Notes: generated by a model from the sequence alone, not told the origin. 64,000 nt of DNA from Pyrrhosoma nymphula (GCA_963573305.1 OY754329.1:16645200-16709199), one strand, 5' to 3'; counted from the first letter of the stretch, positions 1 through 11,283 are shown. Numbers and translations are program-made.

Positions 1-131
1 ATGGTCCTGGCGCATATACTAAACTGTTGTGTAAACATGTTACGAAAGTTTTATTGTTTTCCAATGGTATTGAGTTGCGTCATCTTCCTACTTGCAATTG
101 GTTTAGCTATCAATTGGAATTCGCAACCAAC

Positions 132-223
132 CTTGCTGTGCTCCTCGGCTATCTGCTGAATGGCCTGCAGTCTTGCCTTATTAGCCTGCAGCCTCTTCAT
201 AAGGTAGCATACGGCGGTGTACT
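132..223 (-). CDS. RDL-like subunit exon 8: end of TM3 and start of cytoplasmic loop
   Basis: After acceptor TTTTTGCAG the exon encodes (E)YTAVCYLMKRLQANKAR then LQAIQQIAEEHSK. This parallels EYATVGYMAKRIQMRKNR and FLAIQKIAEQKK of the Rdl exon at 62894-63087, and it starts in the same phase inside the same Glu codon. I end it at AAG|GTTGGT, an acceptable but weak donor. If that donor is not used, the frame runs another 26 codons to TAA at 53-51, giving a subunit without TM4. The remaining exon(s) would be left of the window. Confidence 0.82.
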
Positions 224-401
224 CTGCAAAAAGAACATGACATATGATATTTAACTTAGCAACACCAAAGTTGTTTTACCGGCATATTAGTCTATGTTTT
301 TAATAGGTAATGAGACTGTAAATGATGTATCATGGGTGCTTTAGCAATGCATATTTAATATATGGGTATACAATAAAAACAATAAATAAATAACGCGGCT
401 G

Positions 402-961
402 CCAATAAATAAAATCGGACTGAAATGATGAAAACAATGTACTGAAATGAAGGTCTAAACATCGCTATTGAGTATTTAATTAAATACATTATGGATTGAA
501 AAGTTTACTTTTAGACAATTTTTCATTTCTTTGAATATATTATCAGTGTTATGGTACTCACAGGCATTGCAGATTATCTGAAAATACAGCTGTCACCTAG
601 TATGTCTTAAATCGATGAGGAAAATGTTGCCCTTCCATTAAATTTTCAATGCAGTTGAGGGCTGTTTAGTGTAACGTAAAAAATGTATTCAGAGACAGAC
701 CCCGACTGCATTGAAAATTTTAATGGCGAGGCAAAATTTTCTCATAAATATAAGATATACCAGGTGACAGCTGTATTTTATGATAACCTTCAACGCCTGT
801 CAGTACTACAACATTGGTAATATAAAAAAGAAATGGAAAACGGCCTCAAAGTAAACTTTTCAATCCGTAATGTACTTAATCAAATACTCGATAACGATTC
901 TTAGACCTTCATTTCAATACGTACCTTGTTTTGATCTTGTTATTACAATTTTATTTATTGG
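402..961. mobile_element. Large foldback element (about 260-base inverted arms)
   Basis: The two halves of this 560-base segment are inverted copies of each other. It begins ccaataaataaaa and ends ttttatttattgg. Internal blocks such as cagctgtcacct (left) and aggtgacagctg (right), and the gaaaagttta/taaacttttc blocks, line up symmetrically around a short centre near 680. Divergence between arms is modest. No coding capacity and no clear target duplication. Best called a foldback/palindromic MITE inside intron 7 of the RDL-like gene. Confidence 0.75.
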
Positions 962-2010
962 TAGGTAGGTAGTGTTTTTTTAATTTTTAATAATTATTTC
1001 ATTCTTATTAGTGAATATCAAACAAAATGTATGACATGGAAATATTTAGATAAATCGGAGAAATGAGAGAACAAAATATTTTAATTTTTGGCGTATTCTT
1101 AGAAACTTCACTGCTAGCGGAATTAATTATTTTATATAACCTTAAATAAAAAAATGCACCAATCTGAATTTACAAATTTCTGAACCGATGAGGTTCCTCA
1201 ACAAAGAACATGAATCAAAATCGGCAGAGCCGTTGGGCAGCTAAAGTGGAATAAACATGCAGACATACCACTTCCGGTCAGAACCGGAAGTAAACTTCCG
1301 GTAATGTATAGCCTATGACACTCACGGTGACGTCGTGGATTCTATCGAGGGGTCATACATCAAAATCCGTTGGGCCGTTTTACACGAGGCACTTTATTAC
1401 ACAATCTGATGTATGCATTGATGTGCATTGAAAATTGAGTCGTGTAATGCGGTGAATTGCTAGAATGCATGCGCAAATGCATAAACGAGATATGGGAAAA
1501 TAGCCCCTGCTCTAATTCCGAGCCTGCATTCTCGAATAGCAGAAACAGATGCTACTTAAAATTGTGCAATAAAGTGCCTAGTGTAAAATGGCCTTTATGG
1601 TGGAATTAATATACATACATACACGCATACCAGGCGCTGCAAACATAGCTCTCCTTTTTCCGGGCAGTCGTGTAAAAATAATCGTTATACATAATTGTTA
1701 ATATGTCAGTGAGTAGTACGTCTGTCATGTCGTTTTAAAGTCACGCATTCGACAGGTGGTCGACCAGTTTTTTGTAGTATACGGTTTTTTATAGAAAAGA
1801 AATGTTTAGAGTTAAGACGTTTTTGACACTTTCTAATAAGTAAGGGGCCAGAAACCGCCATCCATGAAACCCCACAAATTTCGTCCATTTTACCGTACCT
1901 ATTCCTTACGGTCATCGAGATTTGAATTTTTATTTAAGACGGCATTAGAAAATTCGAAGGCCGCCATTGTTACGGCGGGTAAAGCAACAGGCCCCACTTA
2001 ACTGAGGGTA
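962..2010. other. Intron 7 sequence without recognised gene
   Basis: AT-rich. A cttccgg/ccggaag cluster near 1270-1305 forms a small hairpin. Nothing else recognised. Confidence 0.5.
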
Positions 2011-2165
2011 TTTAGTTCGTTTATTCCTCCAGATAAGACGTTACTATCGTCCGATAGGTGTCCCATTTAAACAGTGAATGCAGAGCAATCGCATTTTACG
2101 GGGATCACCCAAATCTTGCGGACGACAGTAGCGTCTGGAGGAAATAACGACAAAATATGTCGCTC
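2011..2165. repeat. Small foldback repeat
   Basis: tcgtttattcctccagataagacg near 2020 is mirrored by gtctggaggaaataacga near 2130, with cgtccg/cggacg closer in. A short palindromic MITE-like segment with imperfect arms and no recognised family. Confidence 0.5.
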
Positions 2166-2288
2166 TCACTAATCTCTGAGACGACGGTAACGCCACCTCT
2201 AGAGGTAATATCGAACTAGATTGAAGTGGAGCTACATCCAATTGGGCAAAATATGGGACATCCGAAAGATAACGATGATGACAGCAAA

Positions 2289-2352
2289 CCAATGGATTAA
2301 ATTACTATTAACCCAGCAAATTAATGGATTAAATAGTAATTTAATCCATTGG
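2289..2352. repeat. Perfect 21-base inverted repeat (hairpin)
   Basis: ccaatggattaaattactat(t) at 2289-2309 is exactly inverted at 2332-2352, with a 22-base spacer that itself repeats ttaatggatta. AT-rich hairpin, probably a MITE remnant. Confidence 0.7.
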
Positions 2353-2784
2353 ATTGCTCCACCACACGAGTGCGGTGTAAGCCCCCACGCTCTGCAGCTA
2401 TTGACATCGGGATGGGAACGTCAGGAGCGTCGAAAGCAGCCTGAGGGGGTCATCGACCTCGTACCCCAGCGACTTAAATCTGGATGACAGCTTCGCGACA
2501 GTGCTGAGAGAGAGAGAGGGGTAGACTGGCTCTCCGCTTCTGCTTCCAGCGGAATAGAAGCGGAAAAACCTCGTTCACCTCAAACGGGACACATGTGATT
2601 CACTCACTCTCCCAACTGCCTTCGCCACAACGGGAAGCAGATGACACGCAGAAGAAGAGCGAACGCCCTATTAAGATTCCACCTACGAGGATGCAGATGC
2701 AATGGCATATAAGGAATAAAGTATTCAGCGATGAGAGCTCAATGACACCTCTTTGCCACGTGTCAGGGAACGATATGAACATAC

Positions 2785-3265
2785 ATAGGCGGATTTAGGG
2801 GGGGGGGGGGCACGGGGGCACGTGCCCCCCCCAGACGCATAAATAATGGACAAGATTTTTAATATGGTTCCGTTATAATTACGTTCGTTTTGTTTAGTGA
2901 ATTACGGAGCCTCATTCATTTTAGCCTTAAGCACAAGTCAAGAAGACAGATTTGCCGGTCATTGGTCATTCGCTAGTCAGCGCTCGAAAAAAAACATCGC
3001 CCAAGTGGGAAGGAAGACATTGTGTCAAAAATGAACGTTAACGAAGTACTGGACATCTTCAGCAGGAAACATAATAGAAAACTGCCGTTATTATATATGT
3101 TACTAATTAATATTTGCATATTAGTAATCTCTATATTAAAATAAAAAGTATATTTCGTACATTAATTGTTGTATGTTGTTTTTTAATCCCAAAAATGAGA
3201 AGATCGTTTGCCTATCAGACCCTTGTGCCCCCCCCCAAAGAAAAATCCTGGATCCGCCCCTGTCA
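2785..3265. mobile_element. Non-autonomous hAT-like element with 8-bp TSD
   Basis: Flanked by an exact 8-base duplication gaacatac (2777-2784 and 3266-3273), the size typical of hAT transposons. Ends are imperfect inverted repeats: ggcggatttaggggg on the left and tcctggatccgcccct on the right. G- and C-runs with a cacgtg palindrome lie just inside the left end, and the right end carries the matching gtgcccccccc. About 480 bases, no transposase. Confidence 0.75.
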
Positions 3266-3589
3266 GAACATACAATGTCATTCCTAGGCAGACCACCTCG
3301 CATTGACGAAGTTATTTACTGAAAAAGAGTGGGAGTATTACTCCTTCAGTGTCCCTGAGGACAAGACAAACTTTTTCGTAATCCGTGGTCTCTCAATGGA
3401 CACTCGTACGGAACACGTCGAAAAAGTACTTAGAGGCGAGGCATTAGTTTATCAGTGTGTACATCTATCATGCGACGGGTCACCATTTTCGGTCACTCAA
3501 ATCCGTGTTTGACAGTGTGTGCACTGACACGAGTGTGACTCTAGAAAGTTTTTTTTTTAAAATGAGTATTGTACCAGCTGATCGGTAGG

Positions 3590-3765
3590 TTCTTGGACAG
3601 TCCCCATCCTGCATCCCAATTTCTGAAACATTGTCTCATTTTCCCTCCTGAGGATGTCCCGCCATTAGGTCCCTCTTAAATTCTTCATATCTTCTACCTC
3701 CTTTTATTTCGTCCAAGATTCCTATCCTCTTCTTTCCTCCTCCAGGCTTCCACACATGCAGAGAA
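3590..3765 (-). mobile_element. LINE 3'-end fragment (RTE-like family A)
   Basis: Minus-strand translation resembles the WxRRM C-terminal tail of the LINE at 4990-8560, and the sequence closely parallels the copy at 55780-56230 (both begin gatcggtaggtt/gattggtaggtt and share tcctatcctctt). Frames are broken. Confidence 0.5.
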
Positions 3766-4426
3766 GTAGGTGGTTTCATGAACTCACAAGCTGGTAACCG
3801 CTACCAAGTCAGAAGGTTAAATTTCGTTTAACCAAGAAGATAGTAACGATTACCATCTCACTTGGTTACCTTGCTTGCACCTTTGGTGCTGGTAACCAGA
3901 ACCAAAAGGCGGTTTATGCCTTAACCAGACCCATAGTTATGATAGACATCTCTCATTGTCTGAGTTACTCAGTAAAATGGTCTCGTTTCCAAGCTCCAGT
4001 GGAAGAATCTGTGTTGAAACCATCTTGAAATGGCTGCCTTGAATCTCTCTTGAAGTTGCGTTTAAAATTGAAACATGAATCTAACACAGTCTCTGTTGAG
4101 ACTCTCTTGCCCTCTCAAAATAAAAAAAACGAAAAAATATATTTCAGTTAATATGAATGTAATAATAACATTGTACGACATACATTATTATTCTACATTA
4201 TCCTATCCTACCAAACGACATAGTTTCTAACTCGTATGAATATATTTCCTACGACTCAACTCGCACATTCTCGCACCCCATAACAATAAAACAACGTAGT
4301 AAAAGTCTTATATATGTGGCCACTTCCGAGGATTAAAGTAACTTCGAGAACTATTTAAAAAAAATAGCAATTCCGTGATAGTCTGAGGAAATACCATTAC
4401 ATCACGATGACAGTTATTTGGCATTA
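3766..4426. other. Intron 7 sequence without recognised gene
   Basis: Short repeated ggttacc/ggtaacc blocks near 3790-3900; otherwise AT-rich with no supported feature. Confidence 0.45.
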
Positions 4427-4436
4427 ATTAATTGAA

Positions 4437-4633
4437 CTGGTATCTCCATGTTTTTCGGGCCAAGCTGCGTCGGTGTATCTTTACGATGACGTTTCGTAGC
4501 CAATGCAGGCCACATCTTCAGATCAGGTCCGAATGCCAAACGGTGAAAGTTGGCCTGTATTTATATGTCCTCAAGATGAAAAACATGGAGATACCAGCAC
4601 AACAGCGCTGCGAAAGCCTCAAACAGAAATCTG
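4437..4633 (-). mobile_element. Short Penelope-type (hammerhead-bearing) non-autonomous element, 10-bp TSD
   Basis: Bounded by attaattgaa at 4427-4436 and 4634-4643. Inverted arms ctggtatctccatgttttt / aaaaacatggagataccag lie near both ends. On the minus strand it holds CTGAAGA, a stem (GTGGCC ... GGCTAC) and GAAAC followed by a GTA, the order of a type I hammerhead ribozyme as found in Penelope-like element terminal repeats, with one change in the CTGATGA core. No ORF of note. Confidence 0.6.
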
Positions 4634-4989
4634 ATTAATTGAAACCTATTTTACCACTTAGTATGAATATAAATGCAATATTACTGAGAATAAACAAGAT
4701 ATTTTCCAATTCCCGCTCCAAGCGCATGCGCACCATCACTCCTACCACGTTGCTCCCCCTACCACTCCAGCGGGTTCCTCGAGCTTCCAGACTTGGTTGT
4801 GTGTACCGACAACTGGCTGCCTGTTGCACCAACTTTGAAAATATGGTTCCCGTTACCAGCCGCGTAGCCATTGTAACCGTCGGCGAGTCGAACAGTCGTG
4901 CTGGTACTGATTATCAAGCTCGGATGGTTACAGTGACCAATAGATAATTAGGGTGACCAACTGCAATTGATTCATCAACTTACAACCAC

Positions 4990-5630
4990 GTTACCACCAA
5001 TTTTACAGGTTACCGAAAGCAATCGTTTTTCTGCGTGCAGTGTTCTCCCCTCTATTACCCTCTTCCACATGCCCTCCCCTCTCAAAACGTCTTCCATCTA
5101 TCTCTTCTACCTTTTCCGAACCTCCGCCACGAGCTTCCTCTTCTCTCCAACCATATCCAATACCTCCTCATTTGTCTTCCTCGCCACCCAGCTCACTCAC
5201 TTCATCCTTCTCCAAACCATATTCAGCCCCACATTCTTACTTCTATAAAATCTTATCACTTTCGTTTTATTGTGATTTATATCCATCCCATACCTTTCGC
5301 TTTGCAAATCTAAGGCATTCATCATTGATTGTAACCCCTTGGCTGACTGAAGAACCAATAATTGATCATCTGCAAATCTCACTAATTTTATTAGCTCCCC
5401 TCCTACCTTTATTCATTCCTCCTTATGCCCCCATGCCTCCCTTACCATTTCCTCTGAATACACGTTAACGGCGATGAGGGACCCCCTGCCGCACTCTCCG
5501 TCTTATCGTGGCCCATCCCGATTCTCCATCGGCTACCCAAACCTGCGCCGTCTGGTTCATATAAAGATAACGAATGAGACGCCTGTTACTCCAATCGACC
5601 CCTAATTTCTTCAACACTCCCATTAATTTC
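4990..5630 (-). mobile_element. 3' part of RTE-like LINE A (interrupted host element)
   Basis: Minus-strand frames give the later part of a reverse transcriptase: KLGVDWSNRRLIRYLYMNQ then VADGESGW and RQGVP, then FADDQLLVLQ (the catalytic ADD motif) and NKTKVIRF, and finally a WRRM-type tail. It continues, after removal of the insertion at 5631-7135, from the upstream half at 7136-8560. Several frame breaks; a pseudogene. Confidence 0.8.
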
Positions 5631-7135
5631 TGGAGAGGATTGTGCACTCACAAGTCACTCACATTCTTATATCTTCTGGTAAACTAGACCCTTTTCAATC
5701 TGGCTTCCGCAAGGGTTTCAGCACACAGACTGCCTTGCTTAAAGTCACTAATGATATTCGTCTCGCCTTCGATAAAAAAATGGTAACCATTATGGTCCTA
5801 TTCGATTTCAGCAAGGCATTTGATCGAGTTAACCACGCAGTTCTCTTACGCAAGTTAAAATCCCTCAATTTTTCCAAGTTAACTGAACTAGTTTAATTCT
5901 TACTTGATGGGTAGCACCCAAGCCGTCAAGGGCTCTGGAGAGGAGTTATCCCCTTGGCTCCCAGTTTCATGCGGCGTTCCGCAAGGATCCGTCCTTGGAC
6001 CTCTCCTCTTTACTTTGTACACCCTGGATCTGGCTAAAAGCATTAGTCACGCCAACTATATGCTCTATGCAGATGATCTGCAAATTTATACTCACTGTTC
6101 TGCTGATGAACTTCCATTTTTCATTGAAATAATTAATCGTGACATTTCCTCCATCAACCATTGGGCTAATATCAACTGCTTAAAACTAAACCCCATAAAA
6201 ACTCAAGCAATCATTTTCGGAAATTCAAGACTTTTGAATAGCATCGATCATGATAGTCTTCCGCCTATTCGTGTTCACACGAGCATTGTTTAATTAAAAG
6301 AAACTGTTCGATACCTCGGCATCACTCTTTCCACTAACTGAAAGTGGGATCAGCACGTATTGGAAATGTGTAATAAGGGAAATAAAATTCTCTATTTACA
6401 AAAGCTTCAAAAGAAAAATTTACCTGTTCACACAAGAATTTCACTTGTAACCTCGTTGATTTTTCCAATTATAGATTATTGTATACTAGTGTATATCGAT
6501 TTAACAAATGTTCTCGAAATACGTATCCAGCGATTAATTAACAGCTGCATTAGATTTATATTCGATCTTCGCAGAGATGACCATGTTTCTGATTACTTCT
6601 CTGCCTTGAAGTGGCTGCCTCTTGGCTCCCGAAGGAACTACTTCCTGGGGTGTTTTCTGTTCCCCCTCTTTTATACTCATATGCCTGAATACCTCTATAA
6701 CCTATTCACCCTCAAAACTACTGTTTCCGTCAGAAGAACTCGGGCAGACCAAAACCTTCTCCACATACCCCAAGCCCGTACCAACCAATACCTAAATTCC
6801 TTTCCGATTATAGCATCCAAGTTTTGGAATTCATTACCCCCCTCAATAAAATGCTCCTCCACTCCGGAATCTTTTAAGAGGAAACTGTACGAATATTTAA
6901 AACAGTAGTACTGTTGTTTTAAAATGTATGAATCTTTGTGTTGATTACTTTGATTTTTGTTAGAACCTTTGTTTTCAATTGCTCTTGTGTTTATGCTATG
7001 CTATGTTATATTATTGATATGCTATGTTATGATATGCTATGCTATATTATTGTATTTTGAGCAGAACGTTTTTCTGTACTTATTCTTTTTTGCTCTTATG
7101 GGCTTCCCAGAGCATCAATAAACTATTCATTCATT
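5631..7135 (+). mobile_element. 5'-truncated CR1-like LINE nested in LINE A, 10-bp TSD
   Basis: The insertion is flanked by cattaatttc at 5621-5630 and 7136-7145. Plus-strand frames cover most of a reverse transcriptase: ERIVHSQ, PFQSGFRKGFSTQTAL, FDFSKAFDRVNHAVL, GVPQGSVLGPLL, YADDLQIY and a C-terminal WNSLPPSIK tail, typical of CR1/jockey-type elements. Frames are broken near 5896, 6293 and 6330, so it is inactive. The 3' end has tatgctatg repeats and a short cattcatt tail, characteristic of CR1-like microsatellite tails. Confidence 0.88.
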
Positions 7136-8560
7136 CATTAATTTCGTCCAGTCCACCCTATCGAACGCCTTCTCGAAATATACGAAGCAAGCAAAAATAT
7201 CCTGCCCATACTCTAGGTTTCTTTCTACTAGCGTCCTCATCACCGCTGTAGCGTCTCGTGTGCCCGTCCCTCTCCTGAATCCTAACTGGTCGTCACTCAC
7301 GTGTACATTAGCCTTCTTCTCTAGCCTTCTATTTAGGGTTATCATAACTAATTTGGGCGCGAGGGATATTAAGCTTATTCTCTTTTAGTCTTCGCACGTT
7401 TTTCCTTTGCTCTTCTTCGGTGTTAAATTAAACGGTAAATTAGTATTGCATTCGCGAAGTCTTCAGGCCACACTCAATCCTCATAAATCGTATGAATAAA
7501 CGCAAAAGGTTTTCCTCTTCCGTTTTTCCCCATACTCTTTAGAAACTCTGCAGGTATGTTATCTATTCCCACCGCCTTTTTCCCTTTCAAGTTTCGTAGA
7601 GCTCTTTTGATTTCTCTGTCTAGGATACCTGGTTCAATGTCGTCTTTGCTTTCTATACTTAACGTACTGGGCCTTATTTCCTTACCATGAAGCTCTTCAA
7701 CATATTCCTTCCACTTCTCCTGGATCTCTTTTGGCTCTCCCTTCAACTTTCCTGCCTTGTCTGTTATCACTGTAGTTTCCCTTCCCTTACTACCGCCCTT
7801 GGCATTTCTCTAACGAGTAGATCTGTTCTCTCTCGCTCTCTTGCATTATTTGTTTCTCTTCTAAGCCTATTCTTTAATTCCAGGTATTTTCTCTTGCCCA
7901 ACTTTGAGTTAACCCTCTTCCATTTCGTCTCTCCTGCGTCTCCCTTATCATATCCTTCGTGATCTGCGGTTTTCTAATTTTAGTTGCATTGACTACGCCT
8001 ACCGTTTCTTTCGCCGCTTCTACAATTCCATTTTTCAAACTTCCCCATTCATCTCCCACTGATCACACTCCCTGATCCGCACCCATGATTTCATCAACCT
8101 TCTCTCGATATTTTCTTCATTGCCTCAGTTAATGCCTCCGTATTCTATGTTCGTACCCTCCTTCCAATTCTTACCTTTTTCAGTTTTAACCGGCATTTCA
8201 TGACAAATAAGTTGTGATCTGGGTGTGCACCAGCTCCTGGATAAGTATGAGTGTTTTTAACACTTAATCCTGTACCAGTGAGGAACCATAATATTATCTA
8301 TGGAACCTATCTGTCTCCCGGCCTCTTCCAAGTGTTATTCCATCCTCGACGTAGGTATGTATGTACCTACGTCGAGGCTGATGTTAGAACCATGTATTTG
8401 TGAACTCCACCCCTTTCTCGCCGTGGTGATTTCTCCTTCCTAGCCCGTAATCGCCCTCCTCCCGCCCATCTCTTCCTTCACCCACCACCGCGTTCCGATC
8501 CCCCAATTACTACCTAGTTCTTACTCCCATTGATAATACCAATCCTACTCCTCGAGCTGA
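7136..8560 (-). mobile_element. 5' part of RTE-like LINE A (interrupted host element)
   Basis: Minus-strand frames give REIKRALRNLKGKKAVGIDN and IPAEFLKSMG (start of the RT domain), QLGFRRGTGTRDA and VYFEKAFDRVDWTKLM, which continues directly as KLMGVLKKLG on the far side of the nested insertion. Upstream, RKPQITKDMI and WGSLKNGI belong to the linker before RT, and 8060-8560 contains degenerate endonuclease-domain sequence. Frameshifts throughout. Confidence 0.8.
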
Positions 8561-8629
8561 TTGTAACTAGTTAATCGGTTTCGCGATTGCAAGCATACCT
8601 ATGAAGGCGGTGGTCGTGTCGGTTTTGAT

Positions 8630-9925
8630 TTCCCTTCGGGTTTGGTTACATAGTTTCCCCGAATGATATATGTTATCTCAATAGCCGAAAACCTCACATA
8701 TTTGTGCTCTAGGTAGCAAATAATGTAAAATTTGGGGCAATAATTTCTTTTTCATACATATTAATGTCAATATCTCGAGGAATGACAAGTAGGTAAACGT
8801 TCTTATACTACATGGTATATTTTGTAGGGTTTGCTTAGCTTATTACTGCAGGCATTGTACGTATTTATGGGGAAGTTTGAATTCGCATTTAGAAAGGATT
8901 TTGTTGAAATTTATGTGCAAATATTTAAATTCAATATGGTAGAAAGGGAGTGTAATATTTTTGATGACCGCATTAGCCGAAGTTCATTGTAAATTTCATT
9001 GGCACTGGTAATTGACGACGTTATATAGGTCCATTGCTCAGTCCTGATTGGTTGCGTCATTTTCCGTTGGCGCCAATATTTCCCCACTGTCGGTGATTGG
9101 CCTTGTCGACAGTCTCCACACGGAAAAGTCTCTTCCAAGTGTTGTGGAGGTTCCCGGTTGAAATTCTTCGGGTGTTTTAATATCTCGATAGCTTCCCGAA
9201 AGATTCTCGGGAAGTATCGAGATTCCCTGGCTATCACCGTGGCGTCCTCCAAGTTGATGGTGCGCCCAGGCTCGGAATAGGCATGCTCCGCCACAGCGGA
9301 GAGGTGGAATTGCTTATTCATCATTGCCCGTTTGTGTTCTTGTAGGCGGCACTTCACAGATTTTTTTGTTTGTCCTATGTATGCCGATCCACAGCAGCAC
9401 TCGATTTTTCAAACTCCTTCGTAGGCATGGGGTGGGATCCGGTCCTTGGGTCGATGTAGTATGTCACCCATCTTTTTTACACAGTTGAAACGAGTGACCA
9501 CGTCATATTTTTTCAACAGTCTGGCAATTTTATCCGTAGTCCCGGCCATTAAGGGGATTGTGGCATAAGCTGCAGGTTTAGATTTCTCCGTCGTCTCGGG
9601 GGTTGTATCTGGAGGCAAACCCTGGAGTTGCCTTTCTTTCTTCATGGTCCTTTTAAGGACAAAGTCTTTGCGGTACCCATTCTTCCCAGGGGTAGTGACC
9701 AGGTGCCGTTTCTCCGAGGGGAGTGAGTCTCTGTACGAAATGGGAGTATGCTCTGTGAACCAGGGTAGAGATGAGGCCCGACTTCTGAGATGGGTGGTGG
9801 TGCGAAAAGGCATTTAGGTAGCGATCAGTGTGAGCCGCTTTTCTGTAGACTCCGTGCCCAAGGTTGCCATTGGGTTTCTTCGTCACCATGACGTCCAGAA
9901 ACGGAAGTCGGTTGTTCATTCAGTG
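8630..9925 (-). mobile_element. 5'-truncated Penelope-like element, lineage 1 (RT end plus GIY-YIG nuclease)
   Basis: Minus-strand translation starts just after the RT catalytic box with NNRLPFLDVMV, then VYRKAAHTDRYLNAFSHHHP, the conserved post-palm block of Penelope RT. It continues through a connector to a GIY-YIG endonuclease: GVxKIECCCGSAYIGQT and KCRLQEHKRAMMN. One frameshift near 9750 and one in-frame TGA near 9407 inside the GIY-YIG start inactivate it. The left limit beyond the last ORF (8911) is uncertain. Confidence 0.82.
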
Positions 9926-9973
9926 AGTGTTCCTTTATGATTTATTAATGGTAAATTTTCACTTTTTAGACTA

Positions 9974-10317
9974 CAGTGGATCCCCGCTTTACGATGGGTT
10001 CACTATCAGATGGATTCATTTTACTATCTGCATGCTAGGAATTTCAAAGCGCACTGATTTTGCGCGCGCCCTTTAAAATTTCCCATTTCGATGATTTTTT
10101 ACTTCCATAATTTGTTATTAATTCAGTATTCATTACTTAAATAATTTCACTCCAGCATATTTCGTACCTATACTGTATTTTGTATCACTGAATGCACTGG
10201 CGATGAGGTAGTTAAATCGATCCGTTGTCCGGTAATATACTGATTCACTTTACGATGGAATTCACACTGCGATCGGTCCTATGGAACGGATTACCATCGT
10301 AAAGCGAGGGTCTACTG
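9974..10317. mobile_element. pogo/Tigger-type MITE with TA target duplication
   Basis: 344-base element flanked by TA on both sides. Terminal inverted repeats of about 24 bases: CAGTGGATCCCCGCTTTACG at the left and, read inward from the right, CAGTAGACCCTCGCTTTACG. Ends and TA duplication are those of pogo-class non-autonomous elements. Lies about 310 bases downstream of the donor of exon 7 of the RDL-like gene. Confidence 0.85.
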
Positions 10318-10626
10318 TATATGTAATTTCATTACGAATGGTGGTACAGTCAGGTCTTACCGATAATGTTTTTCGCTAATAACTGGGGCCCCGGCGATTA
10401 ACTGACTTCACTAGTACTGTGGTTTACCGCGGGTTCATGAAAAATACTCGGATTGAATGTATTAATCTCGACAAATTTATTATACAATGGTCAATATATT
10501 GCTGCATTGCACCTAGTATCAATATAGTCTCGATCAATGGTCAGGTGTTGTCCACGTCAGCATTTTAGTTAAGATAGTTACTTTTTTTAGTCCTTCTGCT
10601 GCTACGTGCGTGTTTATTGTGCTCAC

Positions 10627-10914
10627 CTATGAGTGCTGCGAATACCATGAAGAAGCAGAATCCAATGTAGACGTCGATTGCCTTGAGGTATGAGACCTTG
10701 GGAATGTCAGCGTTTGTGAAGGTCATGAGAGCTGTCATGGTGAGAACGGTAATGGCGCCAAGGGTCACCCTGGTCGTCCTGGCGGTACCCCTTTCCAACC
10801 AGAAGGTGGCCCACGATATGACCACGATGAGCGCCGCTGGGATGTAAATTTGTATCAGGTAGTACCCAACGGCCCGCGCAAACTGGAACTCGCAATACAT
10901 TCGAGAATAGTTGC
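10627..10914 (-). CDS. RDL-like subunit exon 7: TM1, TM2 pore and TM3
   Basis: The largest exon (288 bases; CTTTCAG to G|GTGAGC) encodes 95 residues: NYSRMYCEFQFARAVG, TM1 (YYLIQIYIPAALIVVISW), the pore segment and TM3 (about residues 241-319 of the predicted protein). TM1 is almost identical to RDL. The M1-M2 linker reads ERGTARTTRVTLG, where anionic channels have a Pro-Ala-Arg before Val-x-Leu-Gly. Here P and A are both Thr and the linker is one residue longer. In M2, 2' is Thr (Ala in RDL), 6' is Ile (Thr in RDL) and 13' is Ala, while 9' Leu is kept. TM3 reads YLKAIDVYIGFCFFMVFAALI. The exon ends in phase 1 inside the Glu codon shared with exon 8. It is intact, with no stops, so these changes look selected rather than decay. 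Confidence 0.95.
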
Positions 10915-11283
10915 CTGAAAGAGGTTTTATTTCACATTATTTCATCTTATTGCTTCAGAGCCAAATTAAGTTTTTCTAATCCCGTCAAAACTCCCAAATC
11001 ACGAGGACGCACTCGGGCGTCGGCAAACGATGGAATTCCGTGTGACAGATGAAGAGTGCTATGCACTTAGTTGATAAGGCACCAAAATATGGAAATATTT
11101 TCTTAAAAAATTAGTTAATTCTGAGGACAAATGAACTAAAACAATTTCGTATAGTTTAATAAAAAACATTTTATTATAACTGAATATTAACAGTGTAAAA
11201 ATTTATTGGCGCCCAAAAATTATGAACATTTCAGTAATATTTGAAAAAAGGAATAAATGCCATACAAAATTTGCGTTACTTAC

